Assembly: GCA_033239525.1 (NCBI GenBank)
Contig: BSYO01000002.1
Coordinates: 26,952,068-27,016,067 of the forward strand
Direction: 5' to 3'
Length of the DNA: 64,000 nucleotides
Source: Nepenthes gracilis
Lineage: Eukaryota > Streptophyta > Magnoliopsida > Caryophyllales > Nepenthaceae
Below the pieces are notes generated by a model. It did no database searches, was not told the origin of the DNA, and was given only the letters and a program-made list of their open reading frames with translations. Below are positions 1-12,905 of this stretch, piece by piece. The position numbers were made by a program, and so were the translations under genes. The stretch's first letter is position 1. Every line of letters starts with the position of its first letter.

Positions 1-890
1 GGACCCTCCACCAACAAGTGGCCAGTCGAGTCCTTCGAAGGAGTGGCCGTCACGGGCACCGGGGAGACAGCGATCAGCTCGACATAGCTTATTAAGGTGG
101 TCGATTTGGAGCCTGTTGCTGCATCGTGGATGCTCTAAAGGCGGCCGACGCTCCAGTCAGAGTGTCGTCGGTGCCGCTCGTCACTGGTCCTGAGGCTGCT
201 GCGGAGGTCGTTGCGCTCAAGGAGGTCACTGTTAAAGCTCCAGCAGGTGAGGTTCTGGCGAGCGGGACGGTGGAGGCTGTCGAGCAGCCGAAGCCCCTAG
301 GCATGTTTGATCCTAAAGCCGTGCTGGATCCGCCTGGCACTACAGAGGAACCATTCATTGAGGTATGATTTCTTCACTCATCAAGCTAGGAATCTGTCCG
401 CCAACTCCCTTTGTGCAATGTTTCCTGTGTTGTAAGGATTCACGTGCTTCTTGTCCCTTTTTTTTTTTTGCAGATCCCAAAAACGATTCAATTCTTCAAC
501 ATTTCTCTTTCTCAACGGGATGAGCGTGCCCATTAGGCTTAAGAAGAGGGTGAATGGGTGGCCGAGCAGCGTTGGAGGAGAGAGGTTGCCACCCTAAAGT
601 CGGAGAACAAGTGGTTGAGAGGTGAACTGCATGCAGCTGGGGATCTCATTGTTAGCTTCCAGGACCGGTGTGCCCGTGCTGAGGCTAGCTTGCAAGTTTG
701 GCTCTCCCCAGAAGAGATGGCTCGAGTGTTCGACGTGAGGTTTTGGAACAACATACACCTATGTCGTCATATAGTTTCCGTCGCGGCTCCGAGTGTCTCC
801 ACAGGGATCCTCAACCCTCGTAATGATGGAATCGAAGATAGCTCGCACTTGATCAACTCTTCAAAAGGGATAGGACCTTCGGGCACATAG
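1..890 (+). pseudogene. Remnant of Tat-type gypsy antisense ORF (aORF), two exons
   Basis: Acidic, Ala/Val/Pro-rich reading frame up to about 362, then an intron with GT at 363-364, a pyrimidine tract and CAG at 471-473. After that comes a charged, helix-prone segment in another frame (558-890; motifs AEQRWRREVATLKSE and SPEEMARVFD). The layout (Pro/Ala/Glu-rich exon, short intron, coiled-coil-like exon, then an integrase remnant on the opposite strand) is the same as at 35423-37700, so I read it as the antisense ORF of a Tat-lineage Ty3/gypsy element. Frame breaks and a stop near 537 show decay. The left end is cut by the window edge. The function of such extra ORFs is unknown; nothing here suggests a host gene. 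The family call rests on synteny with the better copy, not on a search. Confidence 0.55.
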
Positions 891-1429
891 GGCAGTCACA
901 CTTTTTGTTCACTTTTTCTATATATGGCTTTTCAAGACAAACCTTGTATTCTCCCACTTGTATAAAGTATACTTTCTTTTCACTTTTCTTTCTTCATCTT
1001 CTCTTCCTATGTTCACTTTTCACTTTCTTTTCCCCTTGTATATGGATTTTTTTTGAATGATACGGATCTTCTCGTTGTATTAGCTAAGCTATTTCGCTAT
1101 CATCGCCAAGGCTCGCTTTGGGAGCCATTTGCATCGTGCTCGTTCTTCGGTTGAGGATGTCACCGCATCTCGTGCGTAGTGGGATGCTTTGTCCAATGAA
1201 TTAGACGTTGTCGCATGCCCTGTGGAGTCTCTTGAGGGCCAATTGGGTTTTGAGGCCACAACAGATGGACTCGGGGTTGTAGGACGTTACGTGCATGATA
1301 CCGTTTCGGCGCTCAACCCTGCTCAGGGCGTCATCGCTTAAGTGCACATGGTCCTAGCCCACCGATTGTCGTTAACTGAGGGTACTCTCTTCTTCTGGAG
1401 AAGGTCACCGCACCCCTACTGCTTGGGCC
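891..1429. other. Non-coding 3' region of the Tat remnant
   Basis: Stretch between the antisense ORF and the integrase remnant. It starts with T-rich sequence (900-1070) and then has mixed-composition sequence without a usable frame. In the better-preserved Tat copy the equivalent position (36787-37444) holds 40-bp tandem repeats; I do not see those repeats here. Confidence 0.4.
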
Positions 1430-1980
1430 CCCTAAGGTTTTGATGGCCATTTTGTTGGGAGCTTCTGTGTATGAACAATCAAATAAAAAGATGAAAATAA
1501 TAATTTTATTAATTAAAACATGGTACATGTACAAGTGTTCCAGTTCATGTATACACAACTTACCCGGGCGTGTATGTGCCTCACTGATAATACCTTTTGA
1601 GGTGGGTGACATTACAGGTCCGAGGGACCAATTTGCCATCCTAGGTACGCAGCTTGTATACTCCGTTTCAGAGGATCGTCGAGACGAGGAATAAGCCTTC
1701 CTAATTTAGGGAGAGCTTGTTCCTGTGGGCTATTTTGCCCGTTGCCTCTACACTCCATATGACAAGATCCCCAACCTCGAGTGGGCGAGCTTTCACCCAC
1801 TTATTGTAGTACTGAGTAATTCGCTGCTAGTAGGCTGTCGTCATCAGGCACACCGCGTCGCAGGCTTCTAGGAGTAGGTCCAGGCACTCTCTATACTGCT
1901 AGGAGTTGCTAACGTGGTTGAAACATTTGACCCAAATAAAGAATTCAAAGGCTCCCTGATCTGCAGAGAACATTAACTTA
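1430..1980 (-). pseudogene. Degenerate Ty3/gypsy integrase C-terminal remnant
   Basis: On the minus strand, 1800-1700 translates with frame changes to the motifs VKARPLEVGDLVIW and VEATGKIAHRNKLS. These match the integrase C-terminal region at about 37600-37720 (GDLVLRGVEATGKLAGRNKLS). The alignment continues to about 1960, parallel to 37745-37890. An AT-rich insertion-like piece (about 1450-1560) interrupts it. Several stops and frameshifts make it non-functional. Together with 1-890 it is the 3' half of an old Tat element in the same orientation as the one at 35.4-43.7 kb. Confidence 0.6.
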
Positions 1981-2120
1981 AGGACGCATCACATATATAT
2001 ATATACACATTATTCTAAATTATTATTTAGTATAATATATATTTTTATCATATAAAATATATATTTAATAAATATTTGATATAATATATATAATTGAATA
2101 TATAATTACGTATATATAAT

Positions 2121-2171
<51 letters not shown>

Positions 2172-2350
2172 GTATACCATGTATAAGGTGGGAATAAATA
2201 CCTCGTGGGAATAAATTTTTTATACTACATATGAATAAATAACAAGGTGGAAATATTTATTCTCAAATTTTTAAAAATGACTATTCCTCCAAAAATTATT
2301 ATTTCTTATCAAAATCTAACCAAAAGGAGAAATAACGATTCCACCGGAAA
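1981..2350. repeat. AT-rich region with (TG)n(TA)n microsatellite
   Basis: Very AT-rich, with a (TG)n run at about 2124-2150 followed directly by (TA)n to about 2171. No coding frame or recognisable element. It lies between the Tat remnant and the start of spacer sequence shared with the P450 units. Confidence 0.7.
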
Positions 2351-3081
2351 TAATGATTCCACCAACCAAATGCCTCTTTAGAAGATAAAAAAGGCTGCCA
2401 ACCAATTTAAATTCATTTAATCTTAAATTTTATAATATATAGTTAAAATATATAACTAATACAAAATAGGTAAAAAATTAGGTTTAACTATTTTTTGAGA
2501 TAGGTATAATCACAAATAAAAATAAACAATCTGACTTAATCCTGCACAGATTACGACTTTTCGGTAAATATATAGTTTTAATTTCATTTCATGTGTGGAA
2601 TTTAAATTTCAACCTAAGGGGTTTTATAACAAGCTATTGAACCATTTAACACTTATCTTTCATATCATAAATTGAAAAAAAGAATTTCAATAATTAAAAT
2701 TAGTTTCTCAGGTTATCCTTCAACGTTTAAGTGAACAAATAATTCCAACAATTAAGCAAAAGAGAGAGAAGATTGGAGAATTTGGCTCCGAGAGTATTTT
2801 GCGGTGAGGATGTATTCTGGATGACAAGTTCATAACTTTTTAAAATTGGATGGCAAGTTGTTAAATAAAATTTGAATGTTTCTAGTGGGAGTTCAAAATT
2901 TGAAGGGGTACCAATATCTCAGATATGCTGTGGTTATAATATTTTAGATTAACTGTCAATATTAATATAGCCAATGTGGCAGTATCGAGACAGCTTTATC
3001 AAACTTTTTACTGTCGAAACTAAAAAAATCATTTAATGATAATTAATAATAAAAATATAAGAGAATAATATAAATATTTTT

Positions 3082-3121
<40 letters not shown>

Positions 3122-4950
3122 GATGTTTTATCACTTAAACAGTGACAGACTGGATGGTAGATAGCGGAGAGAGAGTACAGTGAATTGTTGGAGAAAAGGA
3201 AAAAAATGATAAGTGTTTGTAGAAAGATTAATCAATTTCTAAATTTTAAAAAAGCCAACAGTCGATTGTGAGAATAAAAAATAGAGAGAGTAGAGTGAAT
3301 TGCAAGAAAAAAAAGGAAGAAAATGATAAGTATTTAGAGAAAAATTTATTAATATTTAAATTTAAAAAAGCCAACAGTCATTTTTGTTATAATCTAATAT
3401 AAGATTGACACAATTTATTAATTTATAAGATTTAAAAGCCAAAATTTTATAAAAAAAGAGATGAATTAATTGAATTGTTGGAACAGTATTACAAAGGAAA
3501 CTAACCGAATAACTAAATTACTGAGTGGTCGATAACTAAATTGCTAATAATATAAAAAAAATTAGATACTGAATGGTCTGATGATTAAAAAATCTAAACT
3601 GTTTATCCTAATAAACAGTTATATGAGCCAAGAGATGATGGTCGGGTCAAATAAATCATTAATATACCCAATTGACAAGTGTTAAAATTAAAACTTGAGT
3701 AACTATTTGACCATTCAATTTAGATTGGCATAATATCTCAATTAATGTATAATTATGCTTTCTTAAAATGAATATATTGATTGATAATAAGATTATAAAT
3801 ACATTCATTTTCTATAAACGATTAAGAAAAAAAATTACTAAAATAGTAAGTGCAAAGTTCTAATATTGAAAATATTCACAAATTTTACAAATGTCAGAGT
3901 AAAGTCACCAAATTTTTAACTCTCTTTTTCTTTTGTCATCATCCTCTTATTATCTTTCCATTTCATCAGACACACGACAAGTGACAAGACAAACTGTATG
4001 GCGTACGAGTGCCCATCAGTCGTGTATTAGATATATGTATTATACCTTAAACACGTCTATGCATCATTCAAATGAATATTAGGTAGAAAAAATTTTGTTT
4101 GAATTACACAGATGTGTCTCGAAAATGTCATTCAGATGCATCTTGATTGACTAGAATATGCAAACAGGGCTATGTTTTTCTTACCCTAAATAGGAAGAAA
4201 ATTTTGAGTGCTAGTTGAAACATAGCAAGATTGAACACGTAAATTTATAAAAAGAACAATTTTGTATATAATATTTGTGCTATGTGATAATCTAAAGAAT
4301 GGCCACATTATTTTTAAATATAATATACATAATTTTATGTTATATTATAAAAAAATTACAATGAAGATTTTTAATGCTCACTTTTTATTGACACTCTGAT
4401 AAGTGCCGAATTTCAGTAGTTAAACAGATACTAAATAACACACTAGATTTTTAATGTAATAATAATTTCATCATAGTAATTTAGATGCCAAGTAGTATTT
4501 GAATAAATTAAAATTTATTAAATTTATCTTATAATTTTAACAGTTTAACGTTAAATATTACTGTTAGTAGTACGAAACTCTATTATGAAAGAACTCCAAC
4601 TTTCATTTTTTCACCGGAGATATGACTATAAGTCAAAATACAATAACCTTAACTTTATTTAATACTTTATTTTTGTAATTTTTTAAGATAATAAATTGGT
4701 GATTTTTGCATCAAGGAATATGTTGGATACATTGTTGCATTATACTGGCAAAATGAAGAATTATCCCGCGCTAAATTAAGAAAATATTGACATAACAATA
4801 AGACTTTCCCATATTGATTCAAACAATACAAATTTAAACATTACTAATGTGACACGATGACCAAAAGAAAAATTTATTCCATGTCATCCTTTTCAGTAGA
4901 AAGTCACTAGGCCTGTGATAGGAGCACTAACGCCATTGAAACTTGTGTTT
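2350..4950. other. 3'-flanking spacer of P450 unit A
   Basis: AT-rich non-coding DNA. Positions 2350-2870 resemble 13890-14360 and 2870-3120 resemble 18180-18417, with the intervening ~3.8 kb of the other units absent. Positions 3565-4950 align closely with 19300-20630, 43725-44766 and 58350-59680, the 3' flanks of the other P450 copies. An (AAT)n run lies at 3085-3121. Positions 3122-3560 have no counterpart in the other units, where an LTR remnant sits at this place. No gene seen. Confidence 0.65.
3085..3121. repeat. (AAT)n microsatellite
   Basis: About 12 AAT/TAA units. The same microsatellite recurs at 18392-18416 and 33048-33087, immediately beside the plus-strand LTR remnants of those spacers. 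Confidence 0.9.
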
Positions 4951-7037
4951 CTAGCATATTGATTCATGCAACTGTGGTTTGGCAACAAGAACCAAATTCT
5001 CTATCTTATGCATGGTTATACCGTAAGCTTCAGTCAAATCCAAATCTTCAGCTCGAACACCCAACGGAAGTTCCCAATCAAATCTGTGAAGAAGCCAAGC
5101 AAGAGCAAGCTCAATGGTCACAGCCCCTAATGCGATTCCCGGACAACCTATTCTTCCAGCACCGAAGGGCAACAGCTCAAAATCTTGCCCCTTGAAATCA
5201 ATGTCACAGCCTATAAAGCGATCTGGGTTGAATTCCTCTGGATTCTCCCACGATTTCGGGTCTCTCCCTTTTTTCCAAACGTTGCCAAAAACTTGGGTTT
5301 TTGCAGGGATTTCATACCCATCGATGGTAACGTCTTGAATCGACTCCCTCGGCAAGAGCACCGGAACCATGGGGTGAAGGCAGAAGGTCTCTTTAATGAC
5401 GGCGTTCAGGCAGTCAAATTGGTGCAAGTCCTTCTCTAAGACTTGCTCTCTTTGTGGAATGATCCTTCTCACTTTTGCTTGTGCTTGCCTCATCGCTCTT
5501 GGCTTCATGATTAGTTCAGTCATTGCCCAATCCAAGACTATAAATGTTGTATCTGTTCCTGTGACAAATATATCCTGAACTTAACTGTATTAGTACTGTT
5601 AACTAGTGAAAATCTATATTTGTAATTATCATGTAGCAACTCAAGTCTGCATGAAAATATATGATCTGGTTTGGGCCATAATTATAGTCTTATACTCTGA
5701 CGGTTTTGTTATTTCTACACTGTCATAAAAAAATACATGTAATCATTTAGATATTTAACCTATACAAGGCACCTCATTTTTCTATCTCAATGTAATGTGA
5801 AATTTCAGATATTAGATCTTACACTCCACCCCATTGAAGAAACGTTGTTCTTGTCATGTGTGGCATAGTTGAAGACTGGCCTAGCTTAAGTCTACACATC
5901 TGAGTTTACATAATGACATATTATTTGCTTTGAGTATTATTATAATCCTACATTCTTTCGATTTTATTAATTTGAAAAAGGTGTATTATCGAGAAAATAT
6001 CTTGTGTTATTAAGAAAATATTTAACTCATATTATAAAATATCTCACCTCTCCTTTTCTAGGCAATATGGGATTTTAGATACCAACTCTCACACTAATAT
6101 GAGTACTACAGATGAAAATAAAGCTTAAAATTTTATTAAGTGAGGTTGGCTAAAAAGATAGTTTAGTACATAAACTATGCGGTATCCTCAAGTCTCAATA
6201 GCATCTTATTAACACATCGTAATATTTAGATGGAAACGTATTGGCTATTTTTTCTAATTTGCTTCTTAAAAAATTTAAATTCATACTTTTAAATATACCT
6301 AAATATTAGATTTTGTAAATAAATAATATCTACATGTTATATAAATGTATAAACTCTATATGATTTTAAAAGCTTTTTGGTATTTTTTTAATGACATTGA
6401 AGGATATTAAGATAAATTATAATAAAATATATTAAAACTTTTTAAATATAAAATTATATCAAAAAATATTGTTAAATATTAGTATATGACTCTGTTTCAA
6501 TACAGTTATAATGAAAAATTAATTTATTTTATAGAGTGAGACCTAGTATTTTAATATTTTAATAAAAATAAAAAAATATTATCATATTTTTAATTATTTT
6601 TTTATCTCTATCATGGCATCATATTGATCAAATAAATAGGTATAAGAGAGCCTCCATTATTTAAAGGAACAGAGAATATTATTTTTTAAATATAGATTAT
6701 TTATTTTCAAATATATAATTAAAATTTAATAATAAATTTTAATAATTTTTAATTTTTTAAAATTAAATTATATTATTATTTATTTTAAAATAAATAATTT
6801 AAATTTAAAAAATAATAATCTATTTTTTAAAATAAACCTTAACATTGTTCATGGTGAGAGACATTTCCAAACTTGCATCCTTCTGTGCGTCAAGTAAAAC
6901 ATCTAGAAGATCCTTCTCTCGAGTCTTCTTCCTCCCTGGATCTAGGCATTCTTCCATCAACTCATCAAAGAATTTGTCAAATCACCGAAAGGTTTTCTCA
7001 AGTCGAGATTTATGGCATGTAATAGTGTGGATGAACT

Positions 7038-7800
7038 TGTTACGTACTCATCGATACACTCTCCGAAGTTAGACGACAATCTTCAGCACAGTACCCAAAC
7101 CTAATGTGACGGGTCTCATCACCAACACTTTCGAGACAACCGCTACTCAGCCGAGCTAGAGGAAGACTTTATATTAAATATATAGTTCACCCTTCACACA
7201 CATATTGTACATCACATTATACATATTAGTTATTTCATATATATTAGTTATCATCATTTCTGTTTCCAACACACGTGCCTGTTAGTAGCCTTCAATTATG
7301 CTGTTAAGTGATACTCTGTTAGTAGCCAATAGATACACTGACAGGAGGTAATGGAAAGAAGAAAAGATATTTCCCAATTTCTACTCTCTCTCTCACTCTC
7401 TCACTCTCTCTACTTCTCTCAAACCTTTCCTCTTCCTTTCTATTCCACCACTTTGTTTGTACGTCCCTTCTCTCGCTCTCTACTCTTCACCACATCGTGC
7501 CTTCATCTCCTCGGCCGACTTGCATCATGTCGGCCGTACTGTAGTAGGAGACCGCGGTCTCACTGTAACTCCATCAAAGGACCGAGGTCATACTGTAGCA
7601 AGGACGTGTGTATTCGCTTCTTCTTCCTATTACACCTCGGCCGGACTGTAGCAGAATCACCGTGGGCTTACTGTAGCAGATCGACGTCTTATTATAGCAT
7701 ACTCTCTCGGTTTTTCCTCTGTTTCTGCTAGAGCTCCCCTCTCGCAGCCCGTCCTCATCACGCCAGTTATTACCATGATACGACTCTGGAGTTCGTATCA
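7038..7800 (+). mobile_element. Solo LTR, gypsy-type, inside P450 copy A exon 1
   Basis: A 763 bp insertion starting TGTTACG and ending GTATCA, flanked by GAACT (7033-7037) and AAACT (7801-7805), a 5-bp target duplication with one mismatch. Removing it restores exon continuity with copies B-D. Its 3' end resembles 24628-24698, where the same LTR end is followed by a primer-binding-like TGGTGCTTTCGTTGAG. That places the family among plant gypsy elements and fixes the orientation as plus. There is no internal region, so it is a solo LTR. Confidence 0.8.
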
Positions 7801-8165
7801 AAACTCCATGGAAGGGAAGAAATCTCCAATGATAAAACCTCCAAGCAACTCTTGGTACTCCTCGAGCATGCTATGGAGACCATGGCGATCGTAATCCCCT
7901 ACCTAGGAGAAATTCCTTCCGAGAACCACATGACAAAGGACGTCATTCGCGTAAAGCCGAAGCTTTTCCGACAAGTTTACTGTTCTAGGGCTAGATTCTG
8001 CTTCAATCCTGTGAATTAGGCGGGAAACCTCTTCCGCCCTTATGAAACCAAACGATTCAACTCTTTTCGTGCTTAATAGTTCGAGTATACATATCTTTCG
8101 TATGTGTCTCCAATAACTGTCGTACGGGAAAAAGGCCATGTCCGTGTTATCGTAGAAGAGTCGTT

Positions 8166-9020
8166 TGTTGGGAATTACTCCCGTATGAAAGTCCTTCTAA
8201 CCAGGGGACTTAGATGGAGTACGTATGAGTGCTACTTCAAGAAGAAGAAATTCTGGTCAACATAGTTGACTGAAACCTTCTGGACGATCAACCTCTGCCG
8301 GTCAATATGTTGACTGGTAAAAGTCGTGAGACGACTTTCTCCGCTGAAGAATCAGGACGGACTACTTCGATCAGTCAATGGTGTGATTGACCGGCCAAAA
8401 TGAGATGATGGTCATCTGAGTTGACCAACTGAATTTGAAAAGTCTGAATGACTGTCATATCCCAAAAGGTGTACAGTTATCCAACTAAATTAAGTAGTTG
8501 GTAGACATCATTTTTAGAACTTTAAAGGCTGATCGGTTTGCAGGAGTAGGTATGTGTCACCTGTTGCAGGACAGGGTGTGCGTATGTACACATGCAGACT
8601 TTGAAAGTTGAGCACCAACCACCAGCTGGGCTATGGTGGGGGACGTATGTATATATGTGTGTGTATATGCATACAAAAGAAGAGGTAGCAGTGAAAAAGT
8701 CAAATGAGAGAAAGTGAAAAGAAAGAGAGCGGTGGGTGAAAATAAAAGTATTGAAGTTTTGTTTACCTTTACTCTATTCTTGTTTTCGCCTCCTATAGTT
8801 TGTGTAATCAATGTCTCATATCTAGTAATTTTGTGGAGTTAGTGTCCCGTGATTTTTTCTTATTTTAGAAGGGTTTTTCACGTACAACATTGGCTATTCA
8901 TTTCTCTCTTCTTGCCTCTACTTTACAGTGTACGTATAATTTTATCAATTGGCCGCCCATTCTGGCCAACAGGGATTGTTCCTACATTCTTGTCAGTAGG
9001 TCGCCCATTGTCCACCAACA
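8166..9020 (+). repeat. 5' LTR of the copia element
   Basis: Begins TGTTGGGAATTACTCC and ends CACCAACA, i.e. TG...CA termini, 855 bp. It is followed two bases later by the tRNA-iMet-type primer-binding site. No second LTR copy is present in this window. Confidence 0.8.
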
Positions 9021-9022
9021 AG

Positions 9023-9036
9023 TGGTATCAGAGAGG
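9023..9036 (+). promoter_or_regulatory. Copia primer-binding site
   Basis: TGGTATCAGAGAGG follows the LTR end after two bases. The TGGTATCAGAG core is complementary to the 3' end of plant initiator tRNA-Met, the standard primer for copia reverse transcription. Confidence 0.85.
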
Positions 9037-9059
9037 GGTTGAGAATTACGTCTGAATGA

Positions 9060-12000
9060 CATCATAATCTTTAAAGAACTTGCCATTCAACGTATAACAG
9101 TTTAATAGGTGGGGTAACTTCATCCTCTGGCAAAAGAGTATAAAGAATATTCTGACCAGAGAAGGAATAATAAAAAGCACTGAAGAAGAAGGAAGAGAAG
9201 CCAAAAAGTTTGTTCGAGAAGGAGTGGCAAGATAAAAGAGATCTTCCCAACTGTACTATTAAATTATGCCTGGTGGACAACACGCTCCAGGAGGTTCTCA
9301 GCTTGACTGATCCGGCAGAGGTGTGGGAGAAGTTGGAGAACCGATATAAGTCCAAATCCTTGACAACCCGACTACATATAAAGAAATAGTTTTATGATTT
9401 GTGGTTGTCACAAGGTGGTAGATTTGAAAAGCATTTGGATGAATTTAATCGGATTGTGACGTAGATGTCCGCCCTTGATGAGGTAATCAAGGAGCATGAC
9501 AAGGTATTTGTGCTGCTGGCCTCTCTGCCAACCTCTTATGATCACATCGTCACCACTTTATTGTTTGGAAAAGATACGTCGAAGTTGGACGAAGTAATTG
9601 CTTCCTTACTCATGAATGAATCAAGGCGGTCACAAGGGACCTCAACGTCTTCTCATAGTAAAGTACTTATGACCGAGTCTAGGAAAAGGAGTAGAGGATG
9701 CAGCCAGAAGCTTTGAGAGAAAGGATGCAGCAAATCTCGATCACGGTATCAAAACCTTGAGTTCCATTATTGTGGCGAAAAGGGCCACATCAAGAAGCAA
9801 TACTTCAAGTGAAAGCGTGAGAACGCGAAAGAGAAATGAGAAAAGGGACGAAGTGAGGACAAATCCTCCGTCTCAGTGGTCACAGGAAGCGATTTCCTGT
9901 TGACATGTGAAGAGAACGTGGCAAATCTAACGGACGATGAGTCTGGTTGGGTGATTAATTCTGGTGCCACCTTGCCTGCCACGTCTAGAAAGGGACTGTT
10001 CACATCTTACACTCCATGGGACTTTTGAGTGATAAGGATGGGTAATGAAGGAACATCCCGAATTATTGGTAAAGGTGACGTTGCACTGGTTACCAATAAT
10101 GGGACGAAGCTGTTATTAAAAGATGTTCGATATGTTCCTGATATCAAACTCAATATCATCTCAACTGGTCGGCTAGATAATGAAGGTTGTTGTAACACCT
10201 TCTATAAATGTGAGTGAAAACTTACTAGAGGATCTCTTATAGTGGCAAGAGAAAAAAAGTACTCCGGCATGTACATTATAAAGGCGTCCGCAACAGCCAG
10301 AGACGTAAATGCTGCAATCAGCAAGAAGACCGAGGATTTGTGGCACAAGAGGTTGGGCCACATGAGTGAACGTAGACTGCATCATCTGGTCAAGAAGGGC
10401 CTTATTGCCAGAGTGAAGGAGGGCAAACTAAGGACGTGTCCTCACTGCTTGGCCGGCAAATAAAGAAGAGTCTCATTGCATGGAGACTTGTCCGCTCCAA
10501 AAGTAGAACAGCTTGATCTCATCCACACAGGTGTGTGTAGACTATTCAAAGAGAAGTCGTTTCGTGGAGCTCAATATTTCGTCTCTTTCATTGACGTTTG
10601 TTTCAGAAAATTGTGAGTCTACCCATTGAAAACCAAGGACCAGGTCATCGGTATATTTGAGCAATTTCATGCTCTTGTTGAGTGACAGACGAGGAAGAAA
10701 ATAAAGGTCGTCCGAAATGATAACGGCGGTGAATACATAGGGCCTTTTGATGCTATTGCCGGTCATATGGTATTAGGCATCAGAAAAAACCTCCAAAAAT
10801 GCCACAGTTGAAAGGAGTGGCTGAGCAGATGAACCGCACACTTCTAGAAAGAGTACAGTATATGCTTTCCAAAGTTGAGCTTCCCGGACACTTTTGAGTC
10901 AAAGTATTGAAGACGGCGGCCCACATCATAATAGGTTACCCAGTAAACCCTTGACGGGTGAAGAGCCGAAGAAAATATGGTCGAATAAGGAGCCATCTTA
11001 TGATCATCTACGGGTGTTTGAATGTAAAGTATTCGTTCGTGTCCCAAGAGATGAAAGGATAAAGTTGGAGCCAAAGACGATGTGGTGCATCTTTCTAGGC
11101 TACGGGGAAGATGAGTTGAGTAACAGATTTTATGATCCAATTGGAAGAAGACTTGTCCGGTCAAGAGACGTAACCTTCATTGAAAGCGAAACGATCAAGT
11201 ATGTTGGCAGGAAGACCAAGTATGATGTTGAGCAGACAGACAAAGTAAGTGTCGAAGTTGTTCGTCCAGTATCTCTGGAAGAGAACGACAATAGTCCTGA
11301 GGCGGTTAAGTATAATGGAGAGGCAATTATGGCGCTTGATGAAGACCAGGATGAAATTATCCCACAACCGGCCGAGGATCTGCCTGTCAGACGATCCTCA
11401 CAAAACAAACGGTCGTCCGTCCGTCTATCACCAATGAATATGTTATGCTCACCGACGTCGGAGAGCCTAAAAGTTATAAAGAGGCTATGGAAGATGAGAG
11501 TAAGAAAAAATGGCTGGAAGTCATGAATGATGAAATGAGTTCTCTTCATGAAAATCATACCTTTGATTTAGTCAAGCTTCATAAGCGGAAGAAGACCTTA
11601 AAGAACAAATGGGTCTTCCGGTTAAAAATGGATAAAAATACCATAAGTCGAAGTATAAAAATACCATGAAGTCGAAGTATAAGGCACGATTAGTGGTGAA
11701 AGGCTTTAGCCAACGAAAGAGAGTTGATTTTGATGAGATTTTTACTCCAGTGGTGAAGATGTCTTCCATAAGGGTTGTGTTGGGATTGATAGCAACCCAG
11801 AATTTGGAAGTGGAGCAGATAGACTTCCGGACAGTCTTTCTTCATGGTGAATTGGAGGAAGAAATTTATATGGAATAGCCAGAAGAGTTCAAAGTTAAAG
11901 AGAATGAGCAACTAGTCTGTCATCTAAGGAAGAGCCTATATGGATTGAAACAAGCTCTAAGACAGTGGTACAAAAAGTTTGAATCGGTCATGGTCAGTCA

Positions 12001-12905
12001 AAGGTACCAGCGAACTATTTGTGATTACTGTGTTTTCACACGGATATTTTCAGAAGACGATTTTGTTATCCTTCTCATTTACGTAGACGACATGTTGATT
12101 ATTGGACAAAACAGTACTCGGATAAAGAAGCTGAATGAGCAATTTGGGCAATCCTTTGCCATGAAAAACCTCGAACCGGCAAACCAGATTCTTGGTGTTA
12201 GAATCATTCGTGATCGAAAGGTAGTAAAACTACGGTTGTCTTAAGAAAACTATTTTGAAAGGATGCTCCAATGATTCAATATGGATAAGTCTAAGCCTAT
12301 CAGCACTCCACTTGCAAATCATCACAAGTTGAGTATTCGCCAAAGTCCATCTTCAGATAAAGAGAAAGCGTACATAAGAGGCGTTCCCTACTCCTTAGCC
12401 GTAGGAAGCCTCATATAAGCCCTGGTATGCACCAGGTCAGACATAGCACATGCTGTTGGCACAGTAAGCCGGTTTCTATTCAATCCAGGGAAGGAGCATT
12501 GGTCTACGGTAAGTGGATTACGAGATACATCCGAGGAACTTTCAAGAGGTGCTTGTGTCTTGGAAGTGACAAGTCTCAGTTAGTAGGCTACTCGGATGCT
12601 GATATGACCGGAGATATTGACGGTCGCAAGTCCACTTCAAGATAATTGGTGAAATTTACAGGATGAGTAATTTCCTGACAATCCAAATTATAAAAATGTA
12701 TCGCTTTTTCTACTACTGAAGCCGAGTATATTGTCGTGACAGAAACTTGCAGAGAGATATTGTGGATGAAGAAATTCATTCAGGAACAGAGCCTTGAATA
12801 GGAAAAGTATGTGGTACTCTGTGACAGCCAGAGTACCATTCATCTGTGCAAGAACTCTTCGCTCCACTCTAGATCAAAGGATATTGATGTGCGATATCAT
12901 CAATA
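9060..12905 (+). pseudogene. Copia gag-pol polyprotein, degenerate
   Basis: Domains in order: gag UBN2-like region (about 9260-9700); zinc knuckle (9755-9815) with first and last Cys lost (HYCGEKGH...QY); protease active site read as NSGA instead of DSGA near 9955; integrase zinc region (LWHKRLGHMSERRLHHL ... CPHC, about 10335-10463); integrase core (RNDNGGEY near 10710); reverse transcriptase (about 11560-12240) with FLHGELEEEIYME and YVDDM at about 12080-12094; RNase H (about 12580-12905) with SDAD, TEAEY and CDSQ acidic sites. The frame is broken many times, for instance stops near 9836, 10215, 10460 and 11876. The replication machinery is therefore dead. Order integrase before RT identifies copia rather than gypsy. 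Confidence 0.88.
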
